From: Hyaloperonospora brassicae
Taxonomy: Eukaryota > Oomycota > Peronosporomycetes > Peronosporales > Peronosporaceae
Reading direction: 5' to 3'
DNA: 64,000 nt
Assembly: GCA_947650285.1 (NCBI GenBank)
Contig: CANTFL010001234.1
Coordinates: 1-64,000, forward strand
The first letter of the stretch is position 1. Each line of letters starts with the position of its first letter. The notes under the pieces were generated by a model. It had not been told where the DNA came from, made no database searches, and saw only the letters and a list, made by a program, of their open reading frames with translations. A program made the translations under genes and the position numbers. Positions 21,172-33,029 of this stretch are shown in pieces.

Positions 21172-23363
21172 ATGTTGGCTGCAACGAAGATACAGAAGCG
21201 CATGAAGACGATCGAAGTCATGACGGTGACAAAATTTGTGATGGAGGAGGAACGCGTGTATGTGAATTTGACCACCCTGAAGGCAATAAGTGGAATACCA
21301 TCTGACTTTGATGTATGCTAAACCCATTTCGAAGGACAAGAGTTTAAAACTTTGGAGAGAACTTGGATGGATTTAGAGAAATGGGCAGCATCCCACGGGT
21401 TTGCTGTCAAAGGCAAGAACAAATATGCCTTCGAGAAGACCGCTGGTTTCAACAAGGACGTCCTACGTGCACGCGGAGGCAAGTATGAAAAGAACAGTGA
21501 ATCTACGGAAGCCCCAGAGAGCAATGTAACCTCCCAAGTCACCGGGTGTAACTAGAAGGTCCGAATTCGGGAGAGTCAGCATACAGCAAATACACCGTGA
21601 AGCTAGTCAAGGCTACCCACAACCACAAGCCGACAGCCGATGTACAATTATTTTTTGCGGCCTGCAAGTAGTTCGATGTTGATGTCTAACGTTTTTTACG
21701 CGGGCACCTAGAAGCGAGGACAAAGGAAAACAATATTCTTGGTGGCCTAAAGGAGTGTTTTACCGAATGTGAGCCTTAAAGGACATCTACAATATGATCA
21801 TTCAGCACAAATGGGATCAACTTCAAGGAGAAAATGAAATGAACGCCTTGATGCTCCAGATTGTAGCAGATGGAGATATGCATTGTACCAAGGTAGAAGA
21901 CCAAAATCATCTAACGCATGTATTGATTATTCCAAATGCGATTCCAAAGATAGTACGACATGAGCGGACAACGCCTGTTGTCCAGATGGACAGTACTTAC
22001 CGGACGAACAAATACGGTGCGCAGATGCTCCGCATCGTTGCAGCTACTAGTTTAAACAAGACGTACACCCTGGCGTACTGTTGTATAAGTTCCACACTGG
22101 AATATGATTACAAGTGGGTGCTACATGCATGTCTGGACTTTGGAATAAGTGTGGAGCCCAGAGCTATTCTTGCGGACGCGGAGCAAGCATTAATCAACGC
22201 TTTTGATGACAATTTTTAAAATAATCAAGCCATGCACACGCTACGTGTATGGCACATAGTCATAAATATCAGGGCACACAAAAAAATTCATGTCACAGAT
22301 AAGAATAATGAAAAAATATTGACCTGGGCCGATTTTCGAACACAAATGTTCACCCTTTTTCGTATTCGCGTTCTGAAGAAGTCTTCAAACACGAATGGGA
22401 CGATATTAAGTCAGAAATTCCGGATTGCGTGGAAGATTACATTCAGCATCAATGGATTGACACCTTCAAAGAGCGATCTTATTAACTACGTATTTTCAAT
22501 GTCTTGCGTCTGGAGAATCGGCACACCTCAAGGGTTGAGAGCGCACACCACAGTCTAAAAGAATTTCCGGGAAACGCCAATTAAGGTCTTTTTTTATCTA
22601 GCTAAACGTGAAGCAGCGTGCCGACGACCAGTTGGATGCTGTAAGATTAGAGCGTGATCAAGAGCTCCAATCAAGACAAACAGCCTCGCACCTAGTACTA
22701 CGTGAAGTGGATCGTCTTGTATCGAGTACTGCGTCGAGTCTACTGCATAAATAGATCGAACTTGCCAAGATTAAATCAAGGAAAGCAAGGCAGGCTAGCG
22801 ACGTTCACAATCTGTACGTGTGCTACAATATATTTAGCAGAATATACGACCTCCCTTTCTCACATACTCTACTTGATTTCCTCCGACGGGGCGAAACAAT
22901 TGGCGCAGAACATATCACAGAGTCATCCTGGGATCTGAAGAAAGAAGCAATCTGTCACATGATTTCACCACCCTTTCAAGATTCGATGCCTCAACAACCT
23001 AACGCGAAACGTAGAATGCTAACATCTATGGAGATTGAAGAGGCCCGCCTTGAAACCTAATACGAATTCGTCAGTGTAGTGGTTGCCAAGCGTATGCGCG
23101 TCACTATATCACTAACTTTCCTAAGTGCAAAGGAAAAGAAACCCTTCGCGAGTCGCCAGCGTATCCTCTGCAAGTATACCGTCATCTACAAGTGAACAAG
23201 TACGTCAGAGGCAACACCAAACTATCAGATCGCGGTGTCACCAACAGTATATACCTCAGCAGCAACAACAACTCATCCAGCCCCAACAACATTACCATCC
23301 GTAAACTCACAAGCAGCATCATCAATACCTTTCCTCTCACTCCGATCAAAAATTGCTGCCTGA
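21172..23363 (+). pseudogene. Decayed MULE transposase (FAR1-like DNA binding, DDE core, SWIM finger)
   Basis: The product is split over several frames. Order: an N-terminal segment (21172-21321); a FAR1/WRKY-GCM1-like DNA-binding region (about 21352-21660) with WAASHGFAVKGK and KATHNHKP; the MULE core (21794-22219) with VVQMDSTYRTNKYG, likely holding the first catalytic Asp, and ILADAEQALINAF with the second; a frame-shifted continuation (22232-22558); a SWIM-like zinc finger region (about 22760-22940) seen across two frames; and a Thr/Pro/Ser-rich tail (to 23363). At least four frameshifts or stops make it nonfunctional. A true transposase would cut at the 75-bp ends and leave a 9-bp duplication, which fits the structure seen. 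Confidence 0.75.
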
Positions 23364-23962
23364 TTACCACCAAATATAACAAATGGATCTGCAAGATTTT
23401 CTATACCACGACCCATACTACTAGAAGCATCTGATTCATGAGTCTCAAAGAATAGGCAATGCAGAAATATTTTATACCTATGCACTCCAATCGCAGATGA
23501 CGCAACACCACATGCAGCGCGGACCCGTCGTTTCTCTTAATCACCTTAGGCCCTCCAAGACTTCTGCTCATCACTTGATTCCATTCAATTCAAGCGATTA
23601 TAACCTGAAAATTACTATACCTCGCAGGTCGTATCTGAATGTGTATCAGCATCCACAGTACAAGGATTAAAGCAAACAATCCAGTATGTTTTTTCCTTCT
23701 CAATGTATTTTATTTTTTGCAGCTTTTTTTGCAGAAGATAGATCGATCTTGATGTGATGGGACTTACAGCTACTGGTCCAGCGGGATGTAGAATAAGAAA
23801 AATCCTAAAATTGTAGATGGAAGATGGAGGCGGTGTCGTGATCACGTCAGAATCCTCTGTCGTCCTGTGCTCGTCTCGTGATCATTTCATGACGGGTTTT
23901 AAGAGAAGCGCAATGAGCTAAAACCCGGAACTTTATCCATCATATGTCCGGACAATATTTAT

Positions 23963-24037
23963 ATTTTTGTCCGGACAAATTTTTGACGCGTTTAAGGTAC
24001 GGAATAGTAAAATTTGATGTAAGGATTAGACACGCCC
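23963..24037 (-). repeat. Right terminal inverted repeat of the MULE
   Basis: Inverse partner of 20776-20850, with the outer end at 24037. It sits next to a second CCGGACA-containing stretch (about 23948-23983) that partly repeats the subterminal motif. Confidence 0.85.
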
Positions 24038-24046
24038 GCTCCGTTC

Positions 24047-25480
24047 CGAATTCATTAATTAATGATTTTTGTTTGTAATGCGTGTGAGGGCGAATAAACG
24101 GGCACAAGGAAGGTTCGAAAAGACTTACATAAATTTGTAATGGAACTGTCTAAAATTTCGTCAAGATCACCGACGGGAGGGCTATGGTGTAGCTAACCCT
24201 TCGGATCAATTAGACTAATCAGACACAAGGATATACTACTAGGACTTTCGCTAGACGTGGCGCGTGCGTTCTGCGTATGCAGGCACATCATCAGCCATTT
24301 ACACTAATAAAAAGTGCAGAAACATGCTGCTAAACCCCACGTACAATGTTGTGTAAGGGCGCACAGAACGATCCACGATTTGTGTAGTAATTGGAAACAT
24401 AGAAGCGTATTGTATAACGGGGCACTGATCGCTTCGTGCTGGAATAACAGTACGTAGTCAACTCTCACTGACAACAATGAAGGTCAGTGCCCTGCAAGGT
24501 ATATGCACTATACAGAGGGAGGGTAAACGACTAAGGCAAAGACTCTCGTCGTGGGAAAAGAAAGACTGTTGTTTGATATCATTAAGTCTAATATCTCTTG
24601 TTCTATGAATTTTCCTCACTTTATCAATTTACCTAACCGAAACGTATGATGATGTCTACTCAACACCCATTGCGCGCGTCTAGCAGTGATTGGTGGGCAA
24701 TATCAATACAACATAAAACAATGAGTAGACCCTTGGGTCATCTCAACAATATCACTGTATTTAATGATGCTGTTCATAGTATTTACAGCATAATATTATC
24801 TATTCCCATTTCTCACAATGGTAATTTCATGTAAAGGGCTACCCCGGTATATTTGATATAACAGGCGTCTTTTGAAGCGATACTAAGATGAAACATGTTG
24901 CGCCTTCCCTGATGCCAGTGCGAGTGATCTGCACTTATTGACAATGTAATCTCAAACACCCAATGCTTGACATGTGCTATGAGCGAGAAGCGTCTCACTT
25001 GACACCATTCCTGTTCCCGTCAGTAAAGTTTAGGAAGATCATGATTGAAGTAAACGTAAATTCATAATCATGTGTAATGAATTTATCTAATCAGCACAAA
25101 TCAAGATTTGCTTCTATGAACCATCTCAAAAGGCGTATGTACAATACAATTTGCTCTGTTGTGATGTGTTCCCAACTTGAAGCCGTTGGAACATCTCGAA
25201 TCCGTTTACCGTTGGTTGAATCTGGTTGAGCCAAGGGGCAAGGGAAATGACGATTATCAGAACGAGACGGGTCAGATAACGAAGGTGTCGGTCCGCAGAT
25301 TAGCTGCAACCGCTAGAAGACAAAGCGTAGTCGGGAAAATGGAAAGTGCAAGGCAAGCCGTCGGTAGCGAGAAAGGTCTAAGGTAAGTTATATTAATCAT
25401 TGTGTGTCAAGGCATGTATATATGGTGTTCTCAGGAACTTAGTACTAGCTAAATGCTCAACGATATAGAGATTGCAACAG
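24047..25480. other. AT-rich spacer before Copia A
   Basis: Only short open frames. The 5' LTR of the following Copia remnant would be expected somewhere here, but no matching 3' copy was found, so it cannot be delimited. Confidence 0.35.
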
Positions 25481-25499
25481 GGTTATGAGCCCAAGTCTG

Positions 25500-26290
25500 A
25501 AAGAGGTTTAAGCGTAATCACGAACTGTGACGTATTTACCGGCAAAGACGGTGAGTGTTTTCGCGAATACATACCCCGTTTGTCAGTTGGAACAAGCGCT
25601 GAAAATTGAATCGGCCTGTGAAGTAAACAAAATTCACGAGGCGGAACCCTACCTGAGGTGTTGTGACAGCATGTCCAAATAGGTGGAGCTGAACAAATAT
25701 GGACGACATGTAGGTTGGCATGGCCAGTCCTGGGCAGAGGAATGATGAACCTGACTTCCGAGTAGAAACATGCGTTCATTATGCAGCTGGAGACAAGGAT
25801 CTCGCAGAAAATGCAAGTACAACCGAAGTGATAGCGTATCGAACAGCACAAGTAACGAATATGCAGCAAATTATCGCTTCTATATCGATGGAGTTGGGTC
25901 AGCGTGTAATCACAAAAGAAACTGGCATCGAAATGCGGAAGTACCTTGGGGACTTCTAAGAGGGAGATACTAATGCGGCAATGAGAACAAACCAATAGAA
26001 TATTCTTTACAAAAAGTCAAACGCAATGAAGTGATATTTTAACTGGGACGTCGCCCAGCACGTGGACAAAAAGATCATGATTAAAGATAAAATTGACCGC
26101 TGTGTACGCAAGTGCTCAAAACCCGATCTTCACACGGATGTTAATTCGATCGGTGCCAGATAATGCCCGCTTCGATCGTCTGAAGGCATAGTTGAGAGCG
26201 GCGACGACGAGGGTTTAGACTCCTGTAAAATCATAAGATCAGATGCGAAGAACATATAGTTTCAATAGTTGTAATCAGGAGATTGGTGCT
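25500..26290 (+). pseudogene. Copia A gag remnant
   Basis: Reading across stops and small shifts gives a Copia gag pattern: QVTNMQQIIASISMELG, MRKYLGDF, NAAMRTNQ, DVAQHVDKKIMIKD, then FTRMLIRSVPDNARFDRLK. The last block is typical of the gag stretch before the zinc knuckle. The 170-codon open frame on the opposite strand (25483-25995) is its shadow. Confidence 0.6.
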
Positions 26291-26566
26291 AATGGTTCAT
26301 GGGGAATGTTTAGGACCATGTAAGCAGTCAAAGTTATAAGAACTGGTAAAGCGCGACCAGGTCAAGATCAAAAAGTGGCGGTAGAAAACTGACCTCGACT
26401 GATAAAGAGCCACAGAACACATGGTCAAAGGTGTATAAGCAGCATCGAATTTGCTTGATTGTCATTAGCCTAGACACCGCTTGAGAGAATGATATGTAAT
26501 GAAGAAAATAGGAACAAGTGAGCAGAAGTTGGCATTTAAAACGAATACAGAGAATGGGTCGAAGGA

Positions 26567-26947
26567 ATGGAAGAAAGAAAAGCTAAGGCCGTGAAGTCAT
26601 ATATCAAACTATTAGCAGGCCTCGATGCTTCAGTGAGTAGACTCATCAACAACAACTGTGCAAACAGACAGTGGTGTCTTGACAATGCACCAAATGTTCA
26701 CGTGGCTTCTAACGTACGATATTCCATTGACTATGAAGCTTTTGTAAATCATGCACAGGTTATGAGTGTGCGAGGAGTTCAGAAACAATTTACGACGAAG
26801 CCGCTTGGCGAAGGACCCATACAGATGCTCGTTCAAAATGAGTCAAGCAACAACGTGTTAGCACTGCATGACGTGCTGTATGTTCCTGACATTATAAATA
26901 TAATACCGCATACGCAAGCCGAGAACCAATGTACTACTGTGACTTAT
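26567..26947 (+). pseudogene. Copia A protease region
   Basis: An open stretch of 127 codons includes RQWCLDNAPNVHVASN, corresponding to the Copia protease motif WxLDSGAxxH in which the catalytic Asp is kept but SGA has become NAP. It continues into the typical NVLALHDVLYVPDIINII block seen before the pre-integrase domain. Confidence 0.65.
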
Positions 26948-27139
26948 TGAAGCAAAACAAAAAATATGTCTACGAACTTTGGCAGAACAACCACAAATCT
27001 TTGGAGATTAATACAAACGAATGTGGTCTCATCACCTCCGATGCAATGAAAACTTTTTCTTCCAATTATGAGCGTCCAGTGTGAGACACTGCGAAAAGAT
27101 GAGTGCTTGTAATACTAAGTGAATCATACGCGTTCAGAA

Positions 27140-28062
27140 GGGCACGCTATTATAACGTTGGCGCGAAAGACTTGGTCATCTTGATCCGAAGTACGTGAAG
27201 ATCATGGTAGATCGCAAGCTAGTAGACGGAATGTCTCTAACCACAAAAGGATTCGATAACAGTGGAGCATGCCACATCGGAAAAGGCAAACAGCGGACAC
27301 GAATTAAGCATTTAAAGCGTAATTTAACGAAGAACAATCAGGTGAAATTCGTGGATGTGCTTTTCCCGAAGTACAGCTCGAGTCTTAAAGCATACAAGGC
27401 GGTGCTTGTTATAGTGGGTTGACATTTAAGGTATACAATAGTCTATCCACTTTACTTGAAGAACGCATCGAAGGTCAATGAAGCAATTAGGCGATACATC
27501 GCCAGGGCAGAGCGAAAATTTGCCGACTTTGAGGATAAAATAGTGGTCTCCGACGGCGGAGGGTAGTACGTGAATGCAGCGATGACAACATGGTACAGAA
27601 GTCTTGGAATTGAGCTCGTACCGAATCCACCACATGGATCACACTTGAATCTGTGTAAAAGGGCACACTAGAACCTTATTCACATTATTAAGGCTTTGAT
27701 GGATGCCTCAAGGCTACCAAAATCGGCTTGGATGCATGATCTTATGATAGCTACTTACCTCAGGAACAGGGCCTACTTTCGATCGACCAAAGAGACACCA
27801 TTCACAGTGATGATGAACAAGAAGCCAAAACTACATGGAATTAAGAAATCTGGATCGATCGCTTACTTGCATTAAGCAAATAGCCCACCGAGACAGAAGC
27901 TGGATTATAAGTGCTGGATTGGTTTTATTTCGGAGTACATGGAAGGAAAAGAATGATTCCAATCTTATTTTCCAGCAGAACATGTGGTTCAACACGTTAT
28001 CGATGTGTCGATCAGCGAGGATATTTTCTATGGTGACCTCTCTAACGAATGATATGATGTAG
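27140..28062 (+). pseudogene. Copia A integrase remnant
   Basis: Key pieces are GACHIGKGKQ (zinc-binding side), VVSDGGG (second catalytic Asp in the usual DNGxE region, Glu lost), NPPHGSHLNLCKRAH, where the family has HxxNGxAER, and SAWMHDLMIATYLRNR. Several in-frame stops interrupt it. Confidence 0.65.
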
Positions 28063-28799
28063 CCGTCTCGGATCGGTTGTCACGTAATGATGATGCTGAT
28101 GGTGATGAAGATACCAGTATTAAAAATTGACAGCAACAATGCGAATATTGCATCGGTTTGCGAGTCGATCCCGGTTAACTCTGAAAGCAAGTCAGTTTCC
28201 GATTTTGACATCTTTGATGTAGAATCAGCGAATTCAGATGCAGAGCAATGAGATACGAATGGTGCCGACTGCAATACGCTCGACGTTTATTCAAAGAGCC
28301 ATTTGTGTACCAGCGATGTGCTGATGACACAAGATATTGAAGCAGGTGTTGCCATTCATCCACCTGGGGAAAATGGCTCAGTTGATTCTGAAGATTCGAA
28401 TGAATATATTTTCGGAGACCGGTCAGATGCATCCGAACATGGTGACAGCGAAGACGAAATTGAAGAATATTCCCAGATCGAACCTAGCAAGAGATGTGAC
28501 ACATGTGACGTATCAGCAAGATGTAGTGCATGATCAAGAAAATGAGACGGATGTGACAGTAATTCCAAACGAGAATGAGACGACGCGTTTGTCCAGCCAC
28601 TACCTGATAGAAACGTGCATGATTCCTGAAATCATTTCTGGGAGACGTCGGACAGCATTGCATGCAAAGCTTGTGGATATACAAGAGATGAAAAGAAGGC
28701 GTAAAAATGACGATAGGCCACAGAGCATGGTCTTGCGCCAGTTGACAGAGCGTTGATACTCTCTGGGATTAAAGGGTACCTTGTAAGCGCGCGATCCAA

Positions 28800-29540
28800 G
28801 ACAATTACGAACGCATTACAGTAAATTATATCTGGCGAGCCAATGAGAAGAATATTCCAAAAAGCTTTACCGAAGCCATAGAGATGCTTCGAAAATACGA
28901 GTGGTACGATGGTAAAAAGAATGATACGGACGCCATGTTCATCAAGGGGGTATTTGTTCCGATTTGTGCAGCAAAGCACGGTAGCGCAACTCCTATGGAG
29001 ACTAATGCGAAGTACAGTAAGCGCATTGCACCACCCAAAGAAGACTGCATTGTTTTTGATTATCATGAATCTATTGGATCGTTAATTTACTTAGTGACCA
29101 GTACAAGACCAGGTATTTCGTTTGCTGTGAACTATTTGAGCCATTTCGTAAGCAAACCGTCGCGAAAACACTGCGGAGTAGTCAAGCGGATGTTGCGATA
29201 CCTGCCTGGTACCGTCAGACCTTTGTCAGATGCGCAAAGCCAGCGATTCAAACTAAGCTGCAGTTAAGATAATATATTCTGATGCTAATTAAGAAAACGA
29301 TCCCGAATCAAGAAAAAGTACAACCGGGTGCGCGCTTCAGATGGAATCTCACGCTGTAGCATGATCCGCTAGACGTCAAACAGTAGTCGCATAATCAGCC
29401 GCAGAAGTTGGATATGTGGCAGACTGCAAAGCATCCATGGAGAGTCGTAAGATTGCGAATATGACCAATGAGATTTTACAGTGTCAGCAGGCACTTACTG
29501 TGATTATGATGCGCATTGACAATTCGCCAGCTGCTTAGTT
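28800..29540 (+). pseudogene. Copia A reverse transcriptase end and RNase H remnant
   Basis: A 127-codon open stretch (28884-29264) shows SIGSLIYLVTSTRPGISFAVNYLSHFVSKPS and VKRMLRYLPGT, a block that follows the RT in all Copia polyproteins. Further on, SAAEVGYVADCKASMESRKI corresponds to the RNase H signature TEAEYxA. The YVDD-containing RT core itself is not recognisable. Confidence 0.7.
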
Positions 29541-29603
29541 GGCCTGCAAAACAATGCATTTCCGCTAGACAAGACACATTTAGCTACGATGGTATTGTGT
29601 GCG

Positions 29604-29684
29604 CTACAGATCAAGGCTGGAAACATCATGATAAAAAAGGTGGCAACAGATCAAGGCTGGAAACATCGTGATAAGAAAAGGTGG
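29604..29684 (+). repeat. Direct duplication of about 40 bp
   Basis: Two adjacent copies of a segment beginning ACAGATCAAGGCTGGAAACA and ending AAAGGTGGC, differing by a substitution and a one-base indel. They lie near the 3' end of Copia A. Confidence 0.8.
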
Positions 29685-29714
29685 CCGGGACAGAGAATCC
29701 TGCTGATATGTTTA

Positions 29715-29754
29715 ACTATGTAGCTATGTACTAACGGGTGTCTGCTGCAACTGT
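29715..29754 (-). repeat. Left copy of a 40-bp direct repeat flanking Copia B
   Basis: ACTATGTAGCTATGTAC followed by AACGGGTG and CTGCTGCAACTGT. It matches 38654-38693 at 38 of 40 positions. Probably LTR-derived, but no longer match extends from it. Confidence 0.7.
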
Positions 29755-29829
29755 CAATGTACCAACTGTTATTGCGCGTCCCATCATCAGGCCACTCCAC
29801 GAGTCAAGGACACGACATCTTGTCCTTCG

Positions 29830-30183
29830 TCACACCCCCACTTCGTTGCCTCTGATGTCTTGTGATTCCCTCAACCTAATAGGCACAGGTACAACATTCA
29901 ATAGTTGCCGTAGCTTCTTGAACTGCGTAGGGCCAAGTGACTTAGTAAAGATGTCCTGAAGCTCCGCTGGTACCATTTCAATGTCGTTTTTAATTCCAAC
30001 GATCATGAGATTGTCCACATATACAGTCGAGTACACCTTGTTCTCTCCCACTAAGCGCACGTATAGACCGGCTTCCATCTTCGTACGCCTAAACCCGCAC
30101 GTTTGAAGATACTTACCAAGTATCTTGTACCAAATGCGGGGTGCTTGCCTCAAACCATAGAGGTTTCGTAACAGCTTGCACAC
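29830..30183 (-). pseudogene. Copia B RT core joined in frame to the polyprotein C-terminus
   Basis: An open frame of 117 codons begins with the RT motif LYGLRQAPRIWY, contains the active-site block TVYVDNLMIVG (YVDN instead of YVDD), then runs directly into DIFTKSLGPTQFKKLRQLLNVV, the last residues of Copia polyproteins. About 300 residues of RT end and RNase H that should lie between are absent. The in-frame join marks an internal deletion. Confidence 0.8.
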
Positions 30184-30798
30184 TCGACCTGATCCGTCAT
30201 CAAAGTACTCTGGAGCTCCATGTTAGTGCCGACATCATCGAGAGGTCCATTTATGAATTCTGCAACGAAATCGATCTTTCGACATAACGGTCCCAAAAAA
30301 CGGAGCTAGAAGCAAGACGAACTTCACCGATTCAGCCTTTGATACTTAAGCATAGGTCTCCCAAAAGTTTATCCTTATCTCCTGCTGGCAACTTTAGATG
30401 GTAATTCGCGTGCGATACCGGCACATCTTTCTTTGTGCGTCTCGTTTATGCACAAAGACTCACTTGATCTTCAAGGTATTCACTCCTTCAGGCCGATCCA
30501 CGAGGTCCCAGGCGGGATTGCGCATTTGCTCTTGATGACAAATACGGTAATAACAATTAAAAAAACGTGAATCATATTATTTTTTGAAATATCCATACAT
30601 TTCTAATCCTGAACCTAACAATTTAGAAGCTAGTAATGACACAAATTTTATTGTTTTCGTTGCATCAGGGGCACATAAAGCCTCCTTTACTGACATTGGC
30701 TTGAGTGTTGCATGCACTGCGTTCATCACGAGCGCTGCTGTAATATTCAAATCATAGTCTGATAGCCGGATATTCGGTACCCGCTCGCGAGTCGAGCG

Positions 30799-31269
30799 TC
30801 ATAACGATGCTCTGGGATCATTTCCAGCGTGAACGTGCACTTCACTATCATCGCTATCGTCTCCCCCTAAGCGGGAAATATCCTGCATCTCTGTGCCATG
30901 CGCAATTACAGCATCAAAAGGTTCACCTGTTGTCTCACTAAAAATCGTGGCCATGCAAATATATCCATCACTGAGGGCAGGCGGGCAAGTCGGAGGCACA
31001 GAACCTCTGCGGCTAGTCAGATCTCCATAACCTTGACCAGGTGCAGGCATCCTGCGGTGAGACAAGTCCGTGCCGCTGTTTGTGCCGCGTCTCTCATCAG
31101 GATTTAGGAAAGATCCCTTTGAAACATTTTCATGTAGACCACGTGCCCATAACGACCCCATTACAGCCTGTGCTGGACTTGTTGCTGGCAAACGTGTCAT
31201 TCGAGCATCATTATCAGCTGATCTCATCGGATTCGCGCTCAACAATTCAATTCCAGGCTCGCTGGTCAA
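30799..31269 (-). pseudogene. Copia B integrase-RT linker region
   Basis: An open frame of 156 codons, low in hydrophobic residues and rich in Ser, Asp, Pro and Arg (GGDDSDDSEVHVH). It occupies the place where Copia polyproteins have a variable linker between integrase and RT. Identification rests on position, not on a motif. Confidence 0.45.
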
Positions 31270-31481
31270 TACCGGCTCGCCAACGATAGGAGCATCATCT
31301 ACAAAACCCGAGCATGACTTCGCAAATTATTGCGACATCTCCTTTCATCAAAATGCTACATGTCAGCTGGCAGATCAAGAGATATCACTGTGCTTGGCCT
31401 AGCACAATTTCCCACACAGACATATGGTATCTTTGCAGGAATCACAAATATGCTACGACGATAATGATGTAACTCGAGCGT

Positions 31482-31742
31482 CTAAACAAACATGCGCTCA
31501 ACTGTCCAAATCTCAACGAACGTTACCTTTCGCGACTCGTGAATAGCCCCTGAACGCACATCGAAAATGCGATAACCAATCGAGTTCTGTGCGTAGCCAA
31601 GAAAAAATCGCCGGCCTCCCGAAATTTTCGAATTTTTACTATCATGACACCTTCTGTGTAAAGACAAAAACGAAACAGCCCCATAACCGAAGATTCGATG
31701 TATAAGGAAGCTTTTCAAAACGTCGAGTATACGGTACCTCAC
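31482..31742 (-). pseudogene. Copia B integrase C-terminal block
   Basis: Contains RRFFLGYAQNSIGYRIFDVRSG, the block with the form FLGYxxxxxGYRxxD that follows the Copia integrase core. The integrase core between this and 31964 is not recognisable. Confidence 0.65.
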
Positions 31743-31963
31743 CCGACAAAGCCGCGCTAGGGGTGATATTGATTATTTCCAATGCAAACTTAAACGCCTC
31801 TCCCCATAACAGATTCGTCATTCCCCAGTTTCCAGCAAGCCGCGGACACGAGACATGACAACGCCATAATTCCGTTCGACCAACCCAGTATCTTCACGGC
31901 TATACGCGTAAGTGCACATGAAGTTCACTCCTTTTTGGCGAAGGAACTCCTTGAGCTATTTGT

Positions 31964-32759
31964 TTACACGTCACCATCCAACTTCAAACCGTCCACAGCG
32001 TTCTTTCTCGCCATATGCTGAAGTGCCGTATAGTTAATATGGCCAATGCGAGTATGCCATACCGCAAAATACAGTGCAATATCACGTGTGACGGACTTCA
32101 CGTGATTGACGGGGACTGCTGAGGACGTAAGACGATATTGACCACGGGTTTTTACCACCATAAGTATCACCTCACCCTTTTTGATCCATACACATTGCTG
32201 ATTCTTCAGCTTGATAACGTGGCATCCGTTATGCTCCAGCTTATCCCAGGTTAACAGATTAATTGATCCACTTGTGGTATTCAGCACCTTAAAGAGATTA
32301 AGCGGTAAAACGGTACCAATGCGCTTATCATTCTTCACTTCGAGTTTAACGTCTCCAATCTGTCCTGGACAATTCGCAGCTCTGCGTTCCAATCCAGCAC
32401 TAGAGGACCATTATCATGTCGCAAATGCAACAGAACTGCCTTGTTTGTACACACATGACAATCACTTGCCGAGTCAAGGACCCATTCTACGACAGTGTTC
32501 CGTGTGTGCTGCGAGACAGCCTGATAAAAGTCGCACCCATAGCGTGACAGCATGGCAACCGAATCTCGTTTTAAATATCCCTCTCTGACTATTTCTGTCC
32601 TCCCAGCGTTTACGTTCAGGAAGTTGAGACTCGGACTCATGTGTGTTGCGATTAGTATGCGTGCGAATCCGCTGAATATGGACGGTTCCATGACAGTTGC
32701 AGCATTTACGAGTGTCACCCCTATCATGATTTGCACCACCTGGCTTAATAGCTGATATC
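31964..32759 (-). pseudogene. Copia B zinc knuckle, protease and pre-integrase region
   Basis: Read on the minus strand from 32759: a degenerate knuckle (CCNCHGTVHIQR, last Cys lost), the protease motif WVLDSASDCHVCTN (D kept, SGA changed to SAS), then the pre-integrase motif VWHTRIGHINYTALQHMA. Frames shift at least once between them. The sequence stops abruptly at 32759, where Copia C begins. Confidence 0.7.
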
Positions 32760-32976
32760 TGTTGAGATTACGGCGCTTCATGCAGTCGTTTCATGTTGGG
32801 TTCATGATGATGATTTCTGTGTTAGGGTTTTTTATGGTGTTGGTTACCGAAGAAGGTAATGGGTCGCGGTTACATGATGAGATCACAGGATGTCGTTACA
32901 TTTAGGCTGAGACATAGCTAAGGTTAGTGAACTAAGGAACTTCAATACATTCACTTCGGTTTTTACCTTCCATGCA
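32760..32976 (+). repeat. Left LTR of Copia C
   Basis: Begins TGTTGAGATTACGGCGC and ends ACCTTCCATGCA. The interior from GCTTCATGCAG to CACTTCGG is almost identical to the right LTR. Confidence 0.85.
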
Positions 32977-33029
32977 ACAGGTTAACAGCCGCAACCGAGC
33001 CTTCCTTCCAAAGCACGGCCTCGCTTACT

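Larger units (their letters stand above)
20767..24046 (+). mobile_element. Mutator-like DNA transposon (MULE) with 75-bp terminal inverted repeats
   Basis: The element proper is 20776-24037. The left end (20776-20850) and the reverse complement of the right end (23963-24037) align without gaps for 75 bases with about seven mismatches, both containing GCGTGTCTAATCC and TTTGTCCGGACAAAAAT. The nine bases outside each end (20767-20775 GCTCTATTA and 24038-24046 GCTCCGTTC) agree at six of nine positions, and nine is the usual MULE target duplication length. The interior carries a decayed MULE transposase on the plus strand. A CCGGACA motif is also repeated next to the right repeat. The element is dead. 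Confidence 0.85.
25500..29740 (+). mobile_element. Copia A: decayed Ty1/Copia retrotransposon, no LTR pair found
   Basis: Gag, protease, integrase and reverse transcriptase/RNase H remnants lie in the canonical Copia order (integrase before RT) on the plus strand. All are broken by stops and frameshifts. No LTR pair could be identified, so the ends given are those of recognisable coding sequence. The next element (Copia B) runs towards it on the opposite strand. Confidence 0.75.

Noticed and set aside
25483..25995. Minus-strand 170-codon open frame
   Set aside because: Antisense to the Copia A gag remnant, which has clear family motifs on the plus strand. The minus product is Cys/His-rich without a pattern.
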